Positions 1-5,607 of a stretch of DNA of 9,436 bases are shown here, one piece after another. Numbering within the stretch: the stretch's first letter is position 1; every line of letters begins with the position of its first letter. The stretch comes from JBGPML01 sp041486955 (lineage in GTDB: Bacteria > Patescibacteriota > UBA1384 > 2-12-FULL-50-11 > DASWYB01). The stretch covers positions 1 to 9,436 of the forward strand of contig JBGPML010000031.1 of NCBI GenBank assembly GCA_041486955.1, in the 5' to 3' direction. The translations under genes were made by a program, and so were the position numbers. The notes beneath the pieces were generated by a model that saw only the letters and a list, made by a program, of their open reading frames with translations, was not told the origin of the DNA and made no database searches.

Positions 1-675
1 AGTAAACGGTGTGGCGGTGATAGCGGTTGGTTTGTCTGGACTCGAGATAAGGGCAGCTTGAACAATAAATCGCTGCTTGGTTGATCCAATTGGATAACAA
101 GTCATAAGCGTAATAAATGGCGTCTTAGTCGGAGCGGCTACTTCAACCTGGTTCGGATTAACAATTTTTGTCTGCGTTACGCGATAGAGGTAGATTTTGC
201 CATTTTCCCGGATCGAAATTTCGTCGCCAACGATGAGTTTCGGCAAGAGTGAAAAGACAGCCGCGTAAGGATTTTTCTTCCAGGCGTAATCCGATGAATG
301 CCCAGTAATAAAGAGATTGCCAATTTCTCCTAATTTCGCACTTCCATCGAGATGGGCCACACCGTGACTCAGGGCATCAATCGTTGATTCGGCTGGTATA
401 TTCCACTGAATTGGTGCATCGACATTTATTTTATCGATAACAATATGGGCTGGTTCATTGATTGCTTCAGCGATCGGCGTTGGAGTCGCAGTTGGGGTTG
501 CAATAATTGTTGGTTCTGTTTTGGTTTTAACCGCATAGGTTATTTCACTCTTGAAGGCATCCCAGTTAGCATAGATCATAACCGATAAAAATATGACCAA
601 AAAAATCACTGCTCCCTCTATCAGTATTAAAAGGTTATGGATAAGCTCTTTTTTTGCGCGTTGTGTTGTTGTCAT
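1..675 (-). CDS. Sortase, class D/E-like, membrane-anchored (3' end outside window)
   Basis: This gene encodes a cysteine transpeptidase that would cut a sorting signal on exported proteins and join them to a cell-surface acceptor. I translated it from the ATG at 675; 225 codons stay open to base 1 and no stop is reached. Residues 1-14 are basic and cytoplasmic, about 15-36 form one membrane segment, and about 53-67 are a Thr/Pro-rich linker. The sortase barrel follows. The catalytic set is complete: His126 in ITGHSS, Cys193 in TLMTCYP and Arg202 in KQRFIV. The TC motif and the small N-anchored form fit class D/E, but the class is not certain. The start has only a weak GAG upstream; it is preferred because it sits just before the membrane anchor. 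The gene lies 106 bases downstream of tRNA-Leu on the same strand and may be read from the same promoter. No sortase substrate is visible in the window. Confidence 0.9.
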   Translation of the reverse strand, partial: MTTTQRAKKELIHNLLILIEGAVIFLVIFLSVMIYANWDAFKSEITYAVKTKTEPTIIATPTATPTPIAEAINEPAHIVIDKINVDAPIQWNIPAESTIDALSHGVAHLDGSAKLGEIGNLFITGHSSDYAWKKNPYAAVFSLLPKLIVGDEISIRENGKIYLYRVTQTKIVNPNQVEVAAPTKTPFITLMTCYPIGSTKQRFIVQAALISSPDKPTAITATPFT

Positions 676-690
676 TATTTATTTCTCAAT

Positions 691-775
691 TGGAAGCCCC
701 ACTTCGCCAAGGCTACGAGGGGCACACTTCTTCCTAGTCACTTCGGTGGCTTGCCACACGAAGCTCCTTAGGAGC
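691..775. repeat. Hairpin-rich spacer between tRNA-Leu and sortase
   Basis: Three inverted repeats are packed into the spacer. GCTCC-TTA-GGAGC lies at 763-775. A longer one at 741-763 pairs CTTCGGTGG with CCACACGAAG with one bulged base. A third pairs GCCCC with GGGGC and GGAA with TTCC across 691-734. They could process the tRNA 3' trailer, attenuate read-through into the sortase gene, or be short dispersed repeats. None is followed by a convincing T-tract on the minus strand, so I do not call a terminator. Part of this sequence resembles the hairpins near 1571-1644. Confidence 0.5.
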
Positions 776-781
776 AAAGTG

Positions 782-865
782 TGGTGCCGGTGGTCGGAGT
801 CGAACCGACACGCCTTTCGGCACACGATTTTGAGTCGTGCGTGTCTACCATTTCACCACACCGGC
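782..865 (-). tRNA. tRNA-Leu, anticodon CAA
   Basis: A full type II tRNA can be folded by eye on the minus strand. The acceptor stem is GCCGGTG with CACCGGC, followed by discriminator A and an encoded CCA (782-784). The anticodon stem is CACGA/TCGTG with a seven-base loop CTCAAAA, giving anticodon CAA (plus-strand 830-832), which reads UUG. The long variable arm GCC-GAAA-GGC is typical of leucine. The T arm is GTCGG-TTCGACT-CCGAC. Length is 84 bases including CCA. Confidence 0.97.
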
Positions 866-897
866 TTAGGCTAGATTGCACCCGATCGAGCCCCTAT

Positions 898-903
898 ATT
901 ATA
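898..903 (-). promoter_or_regulatory. Candidate -10 box for tRNA-Leu
   Basis: The minus strand reads TATAAT here, 32 bases before the mature tRNA 5' end. The -35 position 17 bases upstream is poor (TAGTCG). The start point would fall near 891, leaving a short 5' leader for RNase P to remove. The call rests on the perfect -10 hexamer and its position. Confidence 0.45.
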
Positions 904-962
904 ACTGATTTTCCCAGATTCGACTAGCTGAAATTGCCTCCCCTTTATTTCATTGACGCATA

Positions 963-971
963 TGCTATTAT
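963..971 (+). promoter_or_regulatory. Candidate extended -10 promoter for the RRM gene
   Basis: TGC followed by TATTAT makes an extended -10 (TGnTATTAT), with no good -35 at the expected distance (CTTTAT at 943-948). Transcription would begin near 978, giving a leader of about 90 bases before the RRM start codon. The nearby TTGACG at 953-958 is only seven bases from this box and is wrongly spaced to act with it. I see no strong hairpin in the leader. Confidence 0.4.
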
Positions 972-1067
972 GATCTGGACATCATCCCGCAAGAATTGGA
1001 TGAAGACGTTAGTGATGCGTGCGACTGAGAGTTCTGTTTGCTGACATGCTAGCGAGAAAGGATAGTT

Positions 1068-1445
1068 ATGTTACGGATCTACGTTGGCAATCTGCCATAC
1101 CAAGCCACTGAGGAAGACGTAAAGAAATATTTTGCGTCTGCAGGTGAAGTGACTGAAGTCACGATTCCCCGCAACGACCGTGGTCAATCGAAAGGATTTG
1201 GTTTTGTATCCTTTGCCGAACGAGCTGGTGTTGATGCCGCTCTTGCCATGGACGGACAACAAATGGATGGCCGCCCACTCCGCATTAACGAAGCTCGTCC
1301 TCGAGAAGAACGTCAAGGTGGTGATTCAGCACCACAAGCCGAAGCAGCTCCCGTAGCCGATACTTCCGATACCGAAGAGGCTGATGAAGCGCCAAAAGCT
1401 GAATCCGACTCAAAAGATGAGGGTGACAGCGACAAAGCTGAATAA
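1068..1445 (+). CDS. Single-RRM RNA-binding protein with acidic tail
   Basis: This is a small cytoplasmic RNA-binding protein of 125 residues. One RRM fills residues 1-80. RNP2 is IYVGNL at 4-9 and RNP1 is KGFGFVSF at 42-49, with the aromatic residues Tyr5, Phe44 and Phe46 at the usual RNA-stacking positions. Many bacterial RRM proteins of this size, such as the cyanobacterial Rbp group, have a short or Gly-rich tail. Here residues 82-125 are instead rich in Asp, Glu, Ala and Ser and look disordered. The start is well supported by AAAGGA at 1057-1062. The gene is a lone plus-strand unit with a leader of about 90 bases and a strong terminator right after the stop. Its RNA targets cannot be told from sequence. 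Related bacterial proteins are often cold-regulated, but nothing here shows that directly. Confidence 0.93.
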   Translation: MLRIYVGNLPYQATEEDVKKYFASAGEVTEVTIPRNDRGQSKGFGFVSFAERAGVDAALAMDGQQMDGRPLRINEARPREERQGGDSAPQAEAAPVADTSDTEEADEAPKAESDSKDEGDSDKAE

Positions 1446-1461
1446 TTAACAATAAATATTA

Positions 1462-1494
1462 AACCCAAAAAGCGGCTCAGGCCGTTTTTTGGTT
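1462..1494 (+). terminator. Rho-independent terminator of the RRM gene
   Basis: CGGC-TCAG-GCCG is followed by six T's and preceded by five A's. The flanking AACC and GGTT can extend the stem. It starts 17 bases after the RRM stop codon. The A/T symmetry means it may also work weakly on the opposite strand. Confidence 0.85.
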
Positions 1495-1549
1495 GTAAGA
1501 ACTCATTTAAAAACTCAATTGATAGCTGCAACAGATTGATTTTGGCTGT

Positions 1550-1607
1550 AAAAGACAAACAATTCGTCGACGTAGCTTTGGCTATGCCTCCTTATTGTTT
1601 GTCTTTT
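1550..1607. terminator. Long inverted repeat, likely bidirectional terminator
   Basis: A perfect 14-base inverted repeat, AAAAGACAAACAAT at 1550-1563 and its complement at 1594-1607, encloses 30 bases. The enclosed part holds a smaller hairpin, TAGC-TTTG-GCTA at 1573-1584. The arms end in A's and T's, so each strand yields a stem followed by U's. It lies between the convergent RRM and exonuclease genes and would serve as the 3' end of the exonuclease transcript and as a back-up for the RRM gene. Confidence 0.65.
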
Positions 1608-1612
1608 TCACT

Positions 1613-1648
1613 GCGAAATCTTCTCTGTTTCGCTCCTAAAGGAGTTTT
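1613..1648. repeat. Two short adjacent hairpins
   Basis: GCGAAA at 1613-1618 pairs with TTTCGC at 1628-1633 across a nine-base loop. CTCC-TAAA-GGAG at 1633-1644, followed by TTTT, comes immediately after. They share base 1633, so both cannot be fully formed together. They lie just downstream of the exonuclease stop on the minus strand. The second hairpin resembles the one at 763-775. Confidence 0.45.
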
Positions 1649-1657
1649 GAAATGAGT

Positions 1658-3064
1658 TCAATGAAACTCGGCTGGCAAGACAGAAATATTATTTTGTTTC
1701 TCTGGCGATACGATGTACCGAACCAATATTTTATACGTGTCTAAGTCGAATGTTGATTGTAATGAGTCACAGTCTTCTAGGTCAACGTGATCCGAACCAT
1801 ACCCGAGCAAGCACCATTTATTAACCAAAAAAGCCTCCATTTGATCAATTGTTGCGTTGTATTCACGAATCATGATCGGACCACGAAACGGCCAGGGTTT
1901 GAGGCTCGTTCCCGAAAACGCCAGAGCAAATCGGAGATTATAGGTTAATGCTGGCTCTTTGCCAATGCAAGCACCTTTACACCAGCCAAGCTGATACGGA
2001 AAACAGCTCCCTGTTGATTTTTCTAATTCAAGCAATTTATGACACAGTTGCGACGATTTCGCGATTTCAGTCAAATGTTCTTTTGCCTGTTTGGCTGATT
2101 TACAAACTCCAAGTATTTGGTCTGCTTCGGCCGCTTCGATGGTGTCAACAGTGTCAATTGCCACAGTGTCATAACCGGCATCAGTGGTGGCACGACGTAA
2201 AATCGTGACTGAACGAGCATAACGAAGCTTTCGATTATAGAGCGGTTGCATTTCCTTGACTAATTGAGCCTCTTTAAGCAGCGCGCCAAGTTCTCCAGCG
2301 GTGACAATTGTTTCAATTGATTCTATCTGTTGGGCAATATGCATTTCCTTGCTTGACGTATAATCGTTAGAAAAATGTGATAATACACGCTCGCGAATGT
2401 TAATGCTTTTGCCGACATAGAGCGGATATCCATTCTGGCCGTAAAAAATATACACACCCGGTTGTTCCGGTAGATTCGAAATATTCTTCCGTTTCAACGC
2501 CGCAGGAACTGAAGGTTGGCTCAAGACCCGCTTAAATGATGCGGTGATTTTTTCTTCTGGAAAACTGTTTTGAACATGCTGGTAAAAATCTAATACGACC
2601 CGAGCATCATCTAACGCGCGATGCCGGTTGGGGCAATTTATATTGAACCGTTCAATAATACTCGTTAAATTATGTCGCTTATGTTGTGGAAACAGCTGCC
2701 GTGATAATTTAACAGTACAGAACTGTTTAGCGGTATAGGTTTCGCCCTGCCGAGAAAACTCATTTTTTACAAAACCATAATCAAAACGGACATTATGGGC
2801 GACGAAAACACAATCTGATAACAGTCTTTGAATTTCATCCTGCAGGCTGGCAAACGTCGGAGCTTTATCTAGTTCATCGCGAGTGATACCCGTATAGTTT
2901 TGAATAAACGGTGAGACATATGTTTGTGGATCAATCAGTGATTGAAATGTTTCGACTATTGCATCATCTTCAACCCGAATAATACCAATCTCAATAATTC
3001 GGTCGCTAGTGACGGACGTACCGGTCGTTTCAATATCAACAAACGCCAATTTTTTCGGGAGCAT
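1658..3064 (-). CDS. DnaQ-like DEDDh 3'-5' exonuclease fused to a UvrC/Cho-type GIY-YIG domain
   Basis: This 468-residue protein joins two nuclease domains. Residues 5-165 are a DnaQ/epsilon-type exonuclease with Asp10 and Glu12 in FVDIETTG, Asp95 in AHNVRFDYGF, and His148 and Asp153 in HRALDD: a complete DEDDh set. Residues about 197-282 are a GIY-YIG domain with GVYIF at 203-207, YVGKS at 216-220, an Arg in NIRERV, and Glu265 in the ALLKEAQLVK block ending PLYN. The C-terminal part has a Cys cluster (354, 362, 366) in a CFPYQLGWCKGAC block, as in Cho/UvrC-related proteins. There is no UvrC C-terminal endonuclease half. Family relatives are annotated as DEDD exonuclease domain proteins or epsilon-like subunits. 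A role in DNA repair or damaged-DNA processing is inferred; it is unlikely to be the main polymerase proofreader. The start follows AGGAGG at a short three-base spacing and sits directly before the exonuclease domain. The stop is TGA. Confidence 0.92.
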   Translation of the reverse strand: MLPKKLAFVDIETTGTSVTSDRIIEIGIIRVEDDAIVETFQSLIDPQTYVSPFIQNYTGITRDELDKAPTFASLQDEIQRLLSDCVFVAHNVRFDYGFVKNEFSRQGETYTAKQFCTVKLSRQLFPQHKRHNLTSIIERFNINCPNRHRALDDARVVLDFYQHVQNSFPEEKITASFKRVLSQPSVPAALKRKNISNLPEQPGVYIFYGQNGYPLYVGKSINIRERVLSHFSNDYTSSKEMHIAQQIESIETIVTAGELGALLKEAQLVKEMQPLYNRKLRYARSVTILRRATTDAGYDTVAIDTVDTIEAAEADQILGVCKSAKQAKEHLTEIAKSSQLCHKLLELEKSTGSCFPYQLGWCKGACIGKEPALTYNLRFALAFSGTSLKPWPFRGPIMIREYNATIDQMEAFLVNKWCLLGYGSDHVDLEDCDSLQSTFDLDTYKILVRYIVSPEKQNNISVLPAEFH

Positions 3065-3083
3065 TCCCCTCCTGGGTATTCTC

Positions 3084-3113
3084 TATATAATGCTTTGCGA
3101 AAGTTAGTGTCAA
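3084..3113 (-). promoter_or_regulatory. Promoter of the exonuclease/GIY-YIG gene
   Basis: The minus strand has a perfect -35 TTGACA (3113-3108), then TTATAT at 17 bases or TATATA at 18 bases (3090-3084). Transcription would begin near 3077, giving a leader of about 13 bases that just contains the Shine-Dalgarno. It lies between the enolase terminator and the start codon, so the gene appears to be a separate transcription unit from enolase. Confidence 0.65.
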
Positions 3114-3134
3114 GCTGCCTTTTGAAACGCAGAC

Positions 3135-3158
3135 GGAAAAGAGCGCCGGTCGGCGCTC
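3135..3158 (-). terminator. Rho-independent terminator of enolase
   Basis: Read on the minus strand, GAGCGCC-GACC-GGCGCTC forms a perfect seven-pair GC-rich stem with a four-base loop, followed by TTTTCC. It begins 40 bases after the enolase stop codon. Confidence 0.88.
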
Positions 3159-3169
3159 GTTAACTCATT

Positions 3170-3197
3170 TTATAAGTCTCAAATTATAAGTCTCAAA
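3170..3197. repeat. Tandem 14-base duplication at the enolase stop
   Basis: The unit TTATAAGTCTCAAA occurs twice without a gap (3170-3183 and 3184-3197). The next four bases, TTAT, begin a third copy and include the enolase stop codon. It lies between the stop and the terminator and does not change the protein. Confidence 0.9.
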
Positions 3198-4475
3198 TTA
3201 TTTCAGCTGCCCGTGGTATACGGCCTTGTCACCAAGGGCAGACTCAATCCGGAGGAGTTGGTTATATTTGGCTATCCGGTCAGTTCGAGATAATGAACCC
3301 GCTTTAATCTGTCCGGTCGATAAACCAACAACGAAATCAGCAATCGTTGTATCTTCAGTTTCACCAGATCGATGTGACACGATCGCCCGCATATTGTTCT
3401 GACGAGCCAGGTCAATAGCTTGAACTGTTTCGGTGACGGTGCCAATTTGATTAAGTTTTATTAAAATAGCGTTGGATGCCTTGGCTTCAATTCCCTTTTG
3501 TAGCCGATCAACATTCGTGACGTACAAATCGTCGCCAACGATTTGCACAGTATCTCCAATTTTGGAAGTTATTGTCGTAAACCCTTGCCAGTCGTCTTCC
3601 TGCAACGGATCTTCTATTGATACGATCGGATAGTTTTTTGTCCAGTCTTCGAGAACGGTTATCAATTCGTCCGTTGAGTATGTCTTGCCTTCTCGAGTCA
3701 AGACATAGTGACCATCTTGGTAGAGCTCGCTTGCTGCCACATCGATCGCCGTCGCGACATCGTCACCAGGTCTATATCCGGCGGCAGTAATCGCTTCAAT
3801 AATTAAATCGAGGGCTTCGTTATTAGTGGCGACGCTCGGGGCAAACCCGCCCTCATCCCCTACTGCTGTCGAGAATTTTTTAGTCTGTAAGACCTTCTTG
3901 AGGGCTTGAAAAACGTTTACCCCCATTTCTAATGCTTGGCTGAAAGTGGCGGCCCCAACTGGCACAATCATGAATTCTTGAAGGTCGGCGGCATCAGCGG
4001 CATGCTTTCCGCCATTAATAATATTCATCAACGGAACCGGCATGATGTAATCAGTCGGAACCGTTTTGGAAAGACCGCGGAAATAGTCCCACAGAGGAAC
4101 CTTTTTTTCCTCCGCCACAGCTTTGGCAAAAGCCAGGGAGACGCCGAGAATGGCATTCGCTCCCAGTTTGCTTTTGTTCTTAGTCCCATCTGTGTCGAGC
4201 ATGATCCGATCAAGCGTGGGCTGATCGAGATCTTGATCTTTTACCTCGGGCAGGATGTGTTGTTCAACATTTTTAACTGCTTGAGTCACCCCTTTGCCGC
4301 CATAACGCGATCCGCCGTCGCGTAATTCAACCGCCTCATATTTACCAGTCGATGCTCCTGATGGGACTGATGCCCTGCCTGATACTCCCGATGTCAGTTC
4401 AACTTCAACCTCGACCGTCGGAGTGCCACGAGAATCTAAAATTTCTCGTGCAACGATACTAGAAATTAGCGACAT
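3198..4475 (-). CDS. eno: Enolase (2-phosphoglycerate dehydratase)
   Basis: Enolase converts 2-phosphoglycerate to phosphoenolpyruvate in glycolysis, and the reverse in gluconeogenesis. At 425 residues it has the normal bacterial length. Catalytic residues are in place: Glu208 in VGDEGGFAPS, Lys340 in ILIKLNQIGT, and His158 in NGGKHA. The Mg2+ ligands are Asp245, Glu288 in SIEDP and Asp315 in VGDD. Substrate contacts include SHRSGET at 367-373 and Lys391. The loop after His158 reads AADAAD where many enolases have ADNNVD, a mild variation. The start is supported by AAAGGA ending seven bases upstream and by the canonical N-terminus (IVAREILDSRGTPTVEVEV). The gene stands alone, divergent from the DUF1761 gene, and ends at a strong terminator. 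Cytoplasmic; in some bacteria also part of the RNA degradosome, which cannot be judged here. Confidence 0.98.
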   Translation of the reverse strand: MSLISSIVAREILDSRGTPTVEVEVELTSGVSGRASVPSGASTGKYEAVELRDGGSRYGGKGVTQAVKNVEQHILPEVKDQDLDQPTLDRIMLDTDGTKNKSKLGANAILGVSLAFAKAVAEEKKVPLWDYFRGLSKTVPTDYIMPVPLMNIINGGKHAADAADLQEFMIVPVGAATFSQALEMGVNVFQALKKVLQTKKFSTAVGDEGGFAPSVATNNEALDLIIEAITAAGYRPGDDVATAIDVAASELYQDGHYVLTREGKTYSTDELITVLEDWTKNYPIVSIEDPLQEDDWQGFTTITSKIGDTVQIVGDDLYVTNVDRLQKGIEAKASNAILIKLNQIGTVTETVQAIDLARQNNMRAIVSHRSGETEDTTIADFVVGLSTGQIKAGSLSRTDRIAKYNQLLRIESALGDKAVYHGQLK

Positions 4476-4566
4476 ACCTATCCTTTCAATTTCATTAATA
4501 AATCAGGAACCAAGAGTCTGGCCCCATCCTATCAAACATAAAGGGTATAATCTAGCAGACAACCTA

Positions 4567-4595
4567 TTGACACTCTGTTAGGCATATATCACAAT
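4567..4595 (+). promoter_or_regulatory. Candidate upstream promoter for DUF1761 gene
   Basis: A perfect -35 TTGACA (4567-4572) is followed 17 bases later by CACAAT (4590-4595), which matches four of six -10 positions. Transcription would begin near 4602 and pass through the palindrome at 4612-4627. Confidence 0.4.
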
Positions 4596-4611
4596 TATGA
4601 AAAAGGGACTA

Positions 4612-4627
4612 GCTATTATATAATAGC
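4612..4627. promoter_or_regulatory. Perfect 16-base palindrome containing a TATAAT box; possible operator
   Basis: GCTATTAT|ATAATAGC is an exact palindrome. It contains TATAAT (4619-4624) on the plus strand and, by symmetry, the same hexamer on the minus strand. It lies 19 bases before the DUF1761 start codon, so it could be a second -10 box, a dimeric repressor site, or both. The -35 region for this box is poor (TATGAA at 17 bases). On the minus strand it lies about 137 bases before enolase. Confidence 0.45.
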
Positions 4628-4646
4628 CGGTTCGAGAAAGGATTGT

Positions 4647-5051
4647 ATGTTGGAAGTGACAGTAAATTATTGGGCCGTACTGGCTGGGGCGGTAGCGAGC
4701 GTTATCATCGGTGCCTTGTGGTATTCTCCGATGCTCTTCGCCAATGTCTGGTTGAAAGCCACCGGGAAAACAAAAGAAGAGCAGTCTGGTGCGGGTAAAT
4801 CAATCGCTTTGATGGTTATAGGAGCATTGTTAGTCTCGTGTATTATGGCGCGTTTTGTTGCTTATGCCGGGGCAACAACAGCCGCGACAGGTATGATAAT
4901 TGGTTTCTGGGCCTGGTTAGGTTTTTCCTTTACCACCGCTTGGGCAACCACGATTTTTGAAACCAAAAACTGGACTTTGTTTGCCTTAACAGCCGGTTAC
5001 CACTTGGTTGAGTTTCTCGTAGTAGGCGCTATCCTCGCCGTCTGGTCATAA
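4647..5051 (+). CDS. DUF1761 family small membrane protein
   Basis: This is an integral membrane protein of unknown function, 134 residues long. Four hydrophobic segments are visible at about 6-28, 50-73, 80-103 and 108-132. Family marks are GALWYSPMLFANVW near residues 22-35, right after the first segment, and the C-terminal block with LFALTAGYHLVEFLVVGAILAVW. A short charged loop, KATGKTKEEQ, lies between segments 1 and 2. AAAGGA at 4638-4643 supports the ATG. The gene is a lone plus-strand unit, divergent from enolase and separated from the next plus-strand gene by an inverted-repeat element. The neighbours give no clue to its role, and I assign no function. Confidence 0.88.
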   Translation: MLEVTVNYWAVLAGAVASVIIGALWYSPMLFANVWLKATGKTKEEQSGAGKSIALMVIGALLVSCIMARFVAYAGATTAATGMIIGFWAWLGFSFTTAWATTIFETKNWTLFALTAGYHLVEFLVVGAILAVWS

Positions 5052-5055
5052 CCTT

Positions 5056-5174
5056 AGACCGGCGTATTCGGCCTCTTTCTGCGTCAAATCTCGCGTTCCT
5101 CGTTCAACGTACGTTTATGTACGTCTCACTTCAGTACTCGATTCTCCTTGAAAAAGTCTCTAATATGTCGGTCT
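5056..5174. repeat. 119-base element with 13-base inverted ends and central hairpin (MITE/REP-like)
   Basis: The ends AGACCGGCGTATT (5056-5068) and AATATGTCGGTCT (5162-5174) pair over 13 positions, 11 Watson-Crick and two G-T. In the middle, ACGTAC at 5107-5112 and GTACGT at 5119-5124 form a perfect hairpin with a six-base loop. The two halves also carry related but diverged blocks (CTCGCGTTCCTCG and CTCGATTCTCCTTG). It starts five bases after the DUF1761 stop. It may be a miniature dispersed repeat, a structured 3' end, or both. I see no clear target-site duplication. Confidence 0.5.
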
Positions 5175-5177
5175 TAT

Positions 5178-5186
5178 TGTTATTAC
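5178..5186 (+). promoter_or_regulatory. Weak candidate extended -10 for DUF3052 gene
   Basis: TGT followed by TATTAC resembles an extended -10. Transcription would begin near 5193, only a few bases before the start codon at 5197. This agrees with the absence of a Shine-Dalgarno sequence there. No good -35 is present. Confidence 0.25.
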
Positions 5187-5196
5187 AGAATTAAAT

Positions 5197-5607
5197 ATGA
5201 CAGATTCCGAATACTCTCATCGATCGTTAGCCGCTAAACTTGGGCTTAAACCAGGGATGAAAGTGGCTTTTATTAATGCGCCTGATGATTATAAAAAAAG
5301 GTTAGGTTCGATTGTAGACGAAGTAGATATCCTAACGCATCCGGCCAACGAAATGGATTTTGTCCAATTGTTTACTGACTCATTTGATCATTTTACAAGG
5401 GAGTTTCCTTCTCTCTCAAAAAAACTGAAATCCAACGGAATGTTATGGGTCAGTTGGCCTAAAGGATCGTCAAAAGTGACGACTGACTTAAATGAAAATA
5501 GCTTACGCGATTTTGGATTATCTCATGGTTTGGTTGATGTGAAAGTTATTGCCGTGGATGAAACTTGGTCTGGTTTGAAATTTATCTATCGTCTGAAAGA
5601 TCGCTAA
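5197..5607 (+). CDS. DUF3052 family protein
   Basis: This is a soluble 136-residue protein of unknown function that matches the DUF3052 pattern I recognise. Family-like blocks are LAAKLGLKPGMKVAFINAP at 11-29, a central FVQLFTDS segment at 55-62, GMLWVSWPKGSSKVTTDL at 81-98, and GLVDVKVIAVDETWSGLKF at 111-129. The first block resembles the glycine-containing start of a Rossmann-like fold, but no SAM-binding or catalytic motif is clear. No Shine-Dalgarno precedes the ATG; the AT-rich sequence ending AATTAAAT suggests a very short or absent leader. Its stop codon overlaps that of the convergent pepF gene by four bases, with no terminator between them. I do not infer a function from this arrangement. 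Confidence 0.85.
   Translation: MTDSEYSHRSLAAKLGLKPGMKVAFINAPDDYKKRLGSIVDEVDILTHPANEMDFVQLFTDSFDHFTREFPSLSKKLKSNGMLWVSWPKGSSKVTTDLNENSLRDFGLSHGLVDVKVIAVDETWSGLKFIYRLKDR

Noticed and set aside
593..874. Open frame of 93 codons on the plus strand
   Set aside because: It lies antisense to the sortase start and runs across the tRNA-Leu gene; it has no credible start signal and no recognisable protein features.
953..958. TTGACG as a -35 box for the RRM gene
   Set aside because: It is only seven bases from the TATTAT box, and no -10-like hexamer lies 16-18 bases downstream of it (TGGACA at 17).
3170..3201. CRISPR-like repeat
   Set aside because: The copies are directly adjacent with no spacers, and no cas gene is present anywhere in the window.
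3936..4325. 129-codon open frame on the plus strand
   Set aside because: It is wholly antisense to enolase, which is unmistakable; this frame has no family features.
5056..5174. Insertion sequence
   Set aside because: There is no transposase frame and no clear target-site duplication; at most it is a non-autonomous miniature element.
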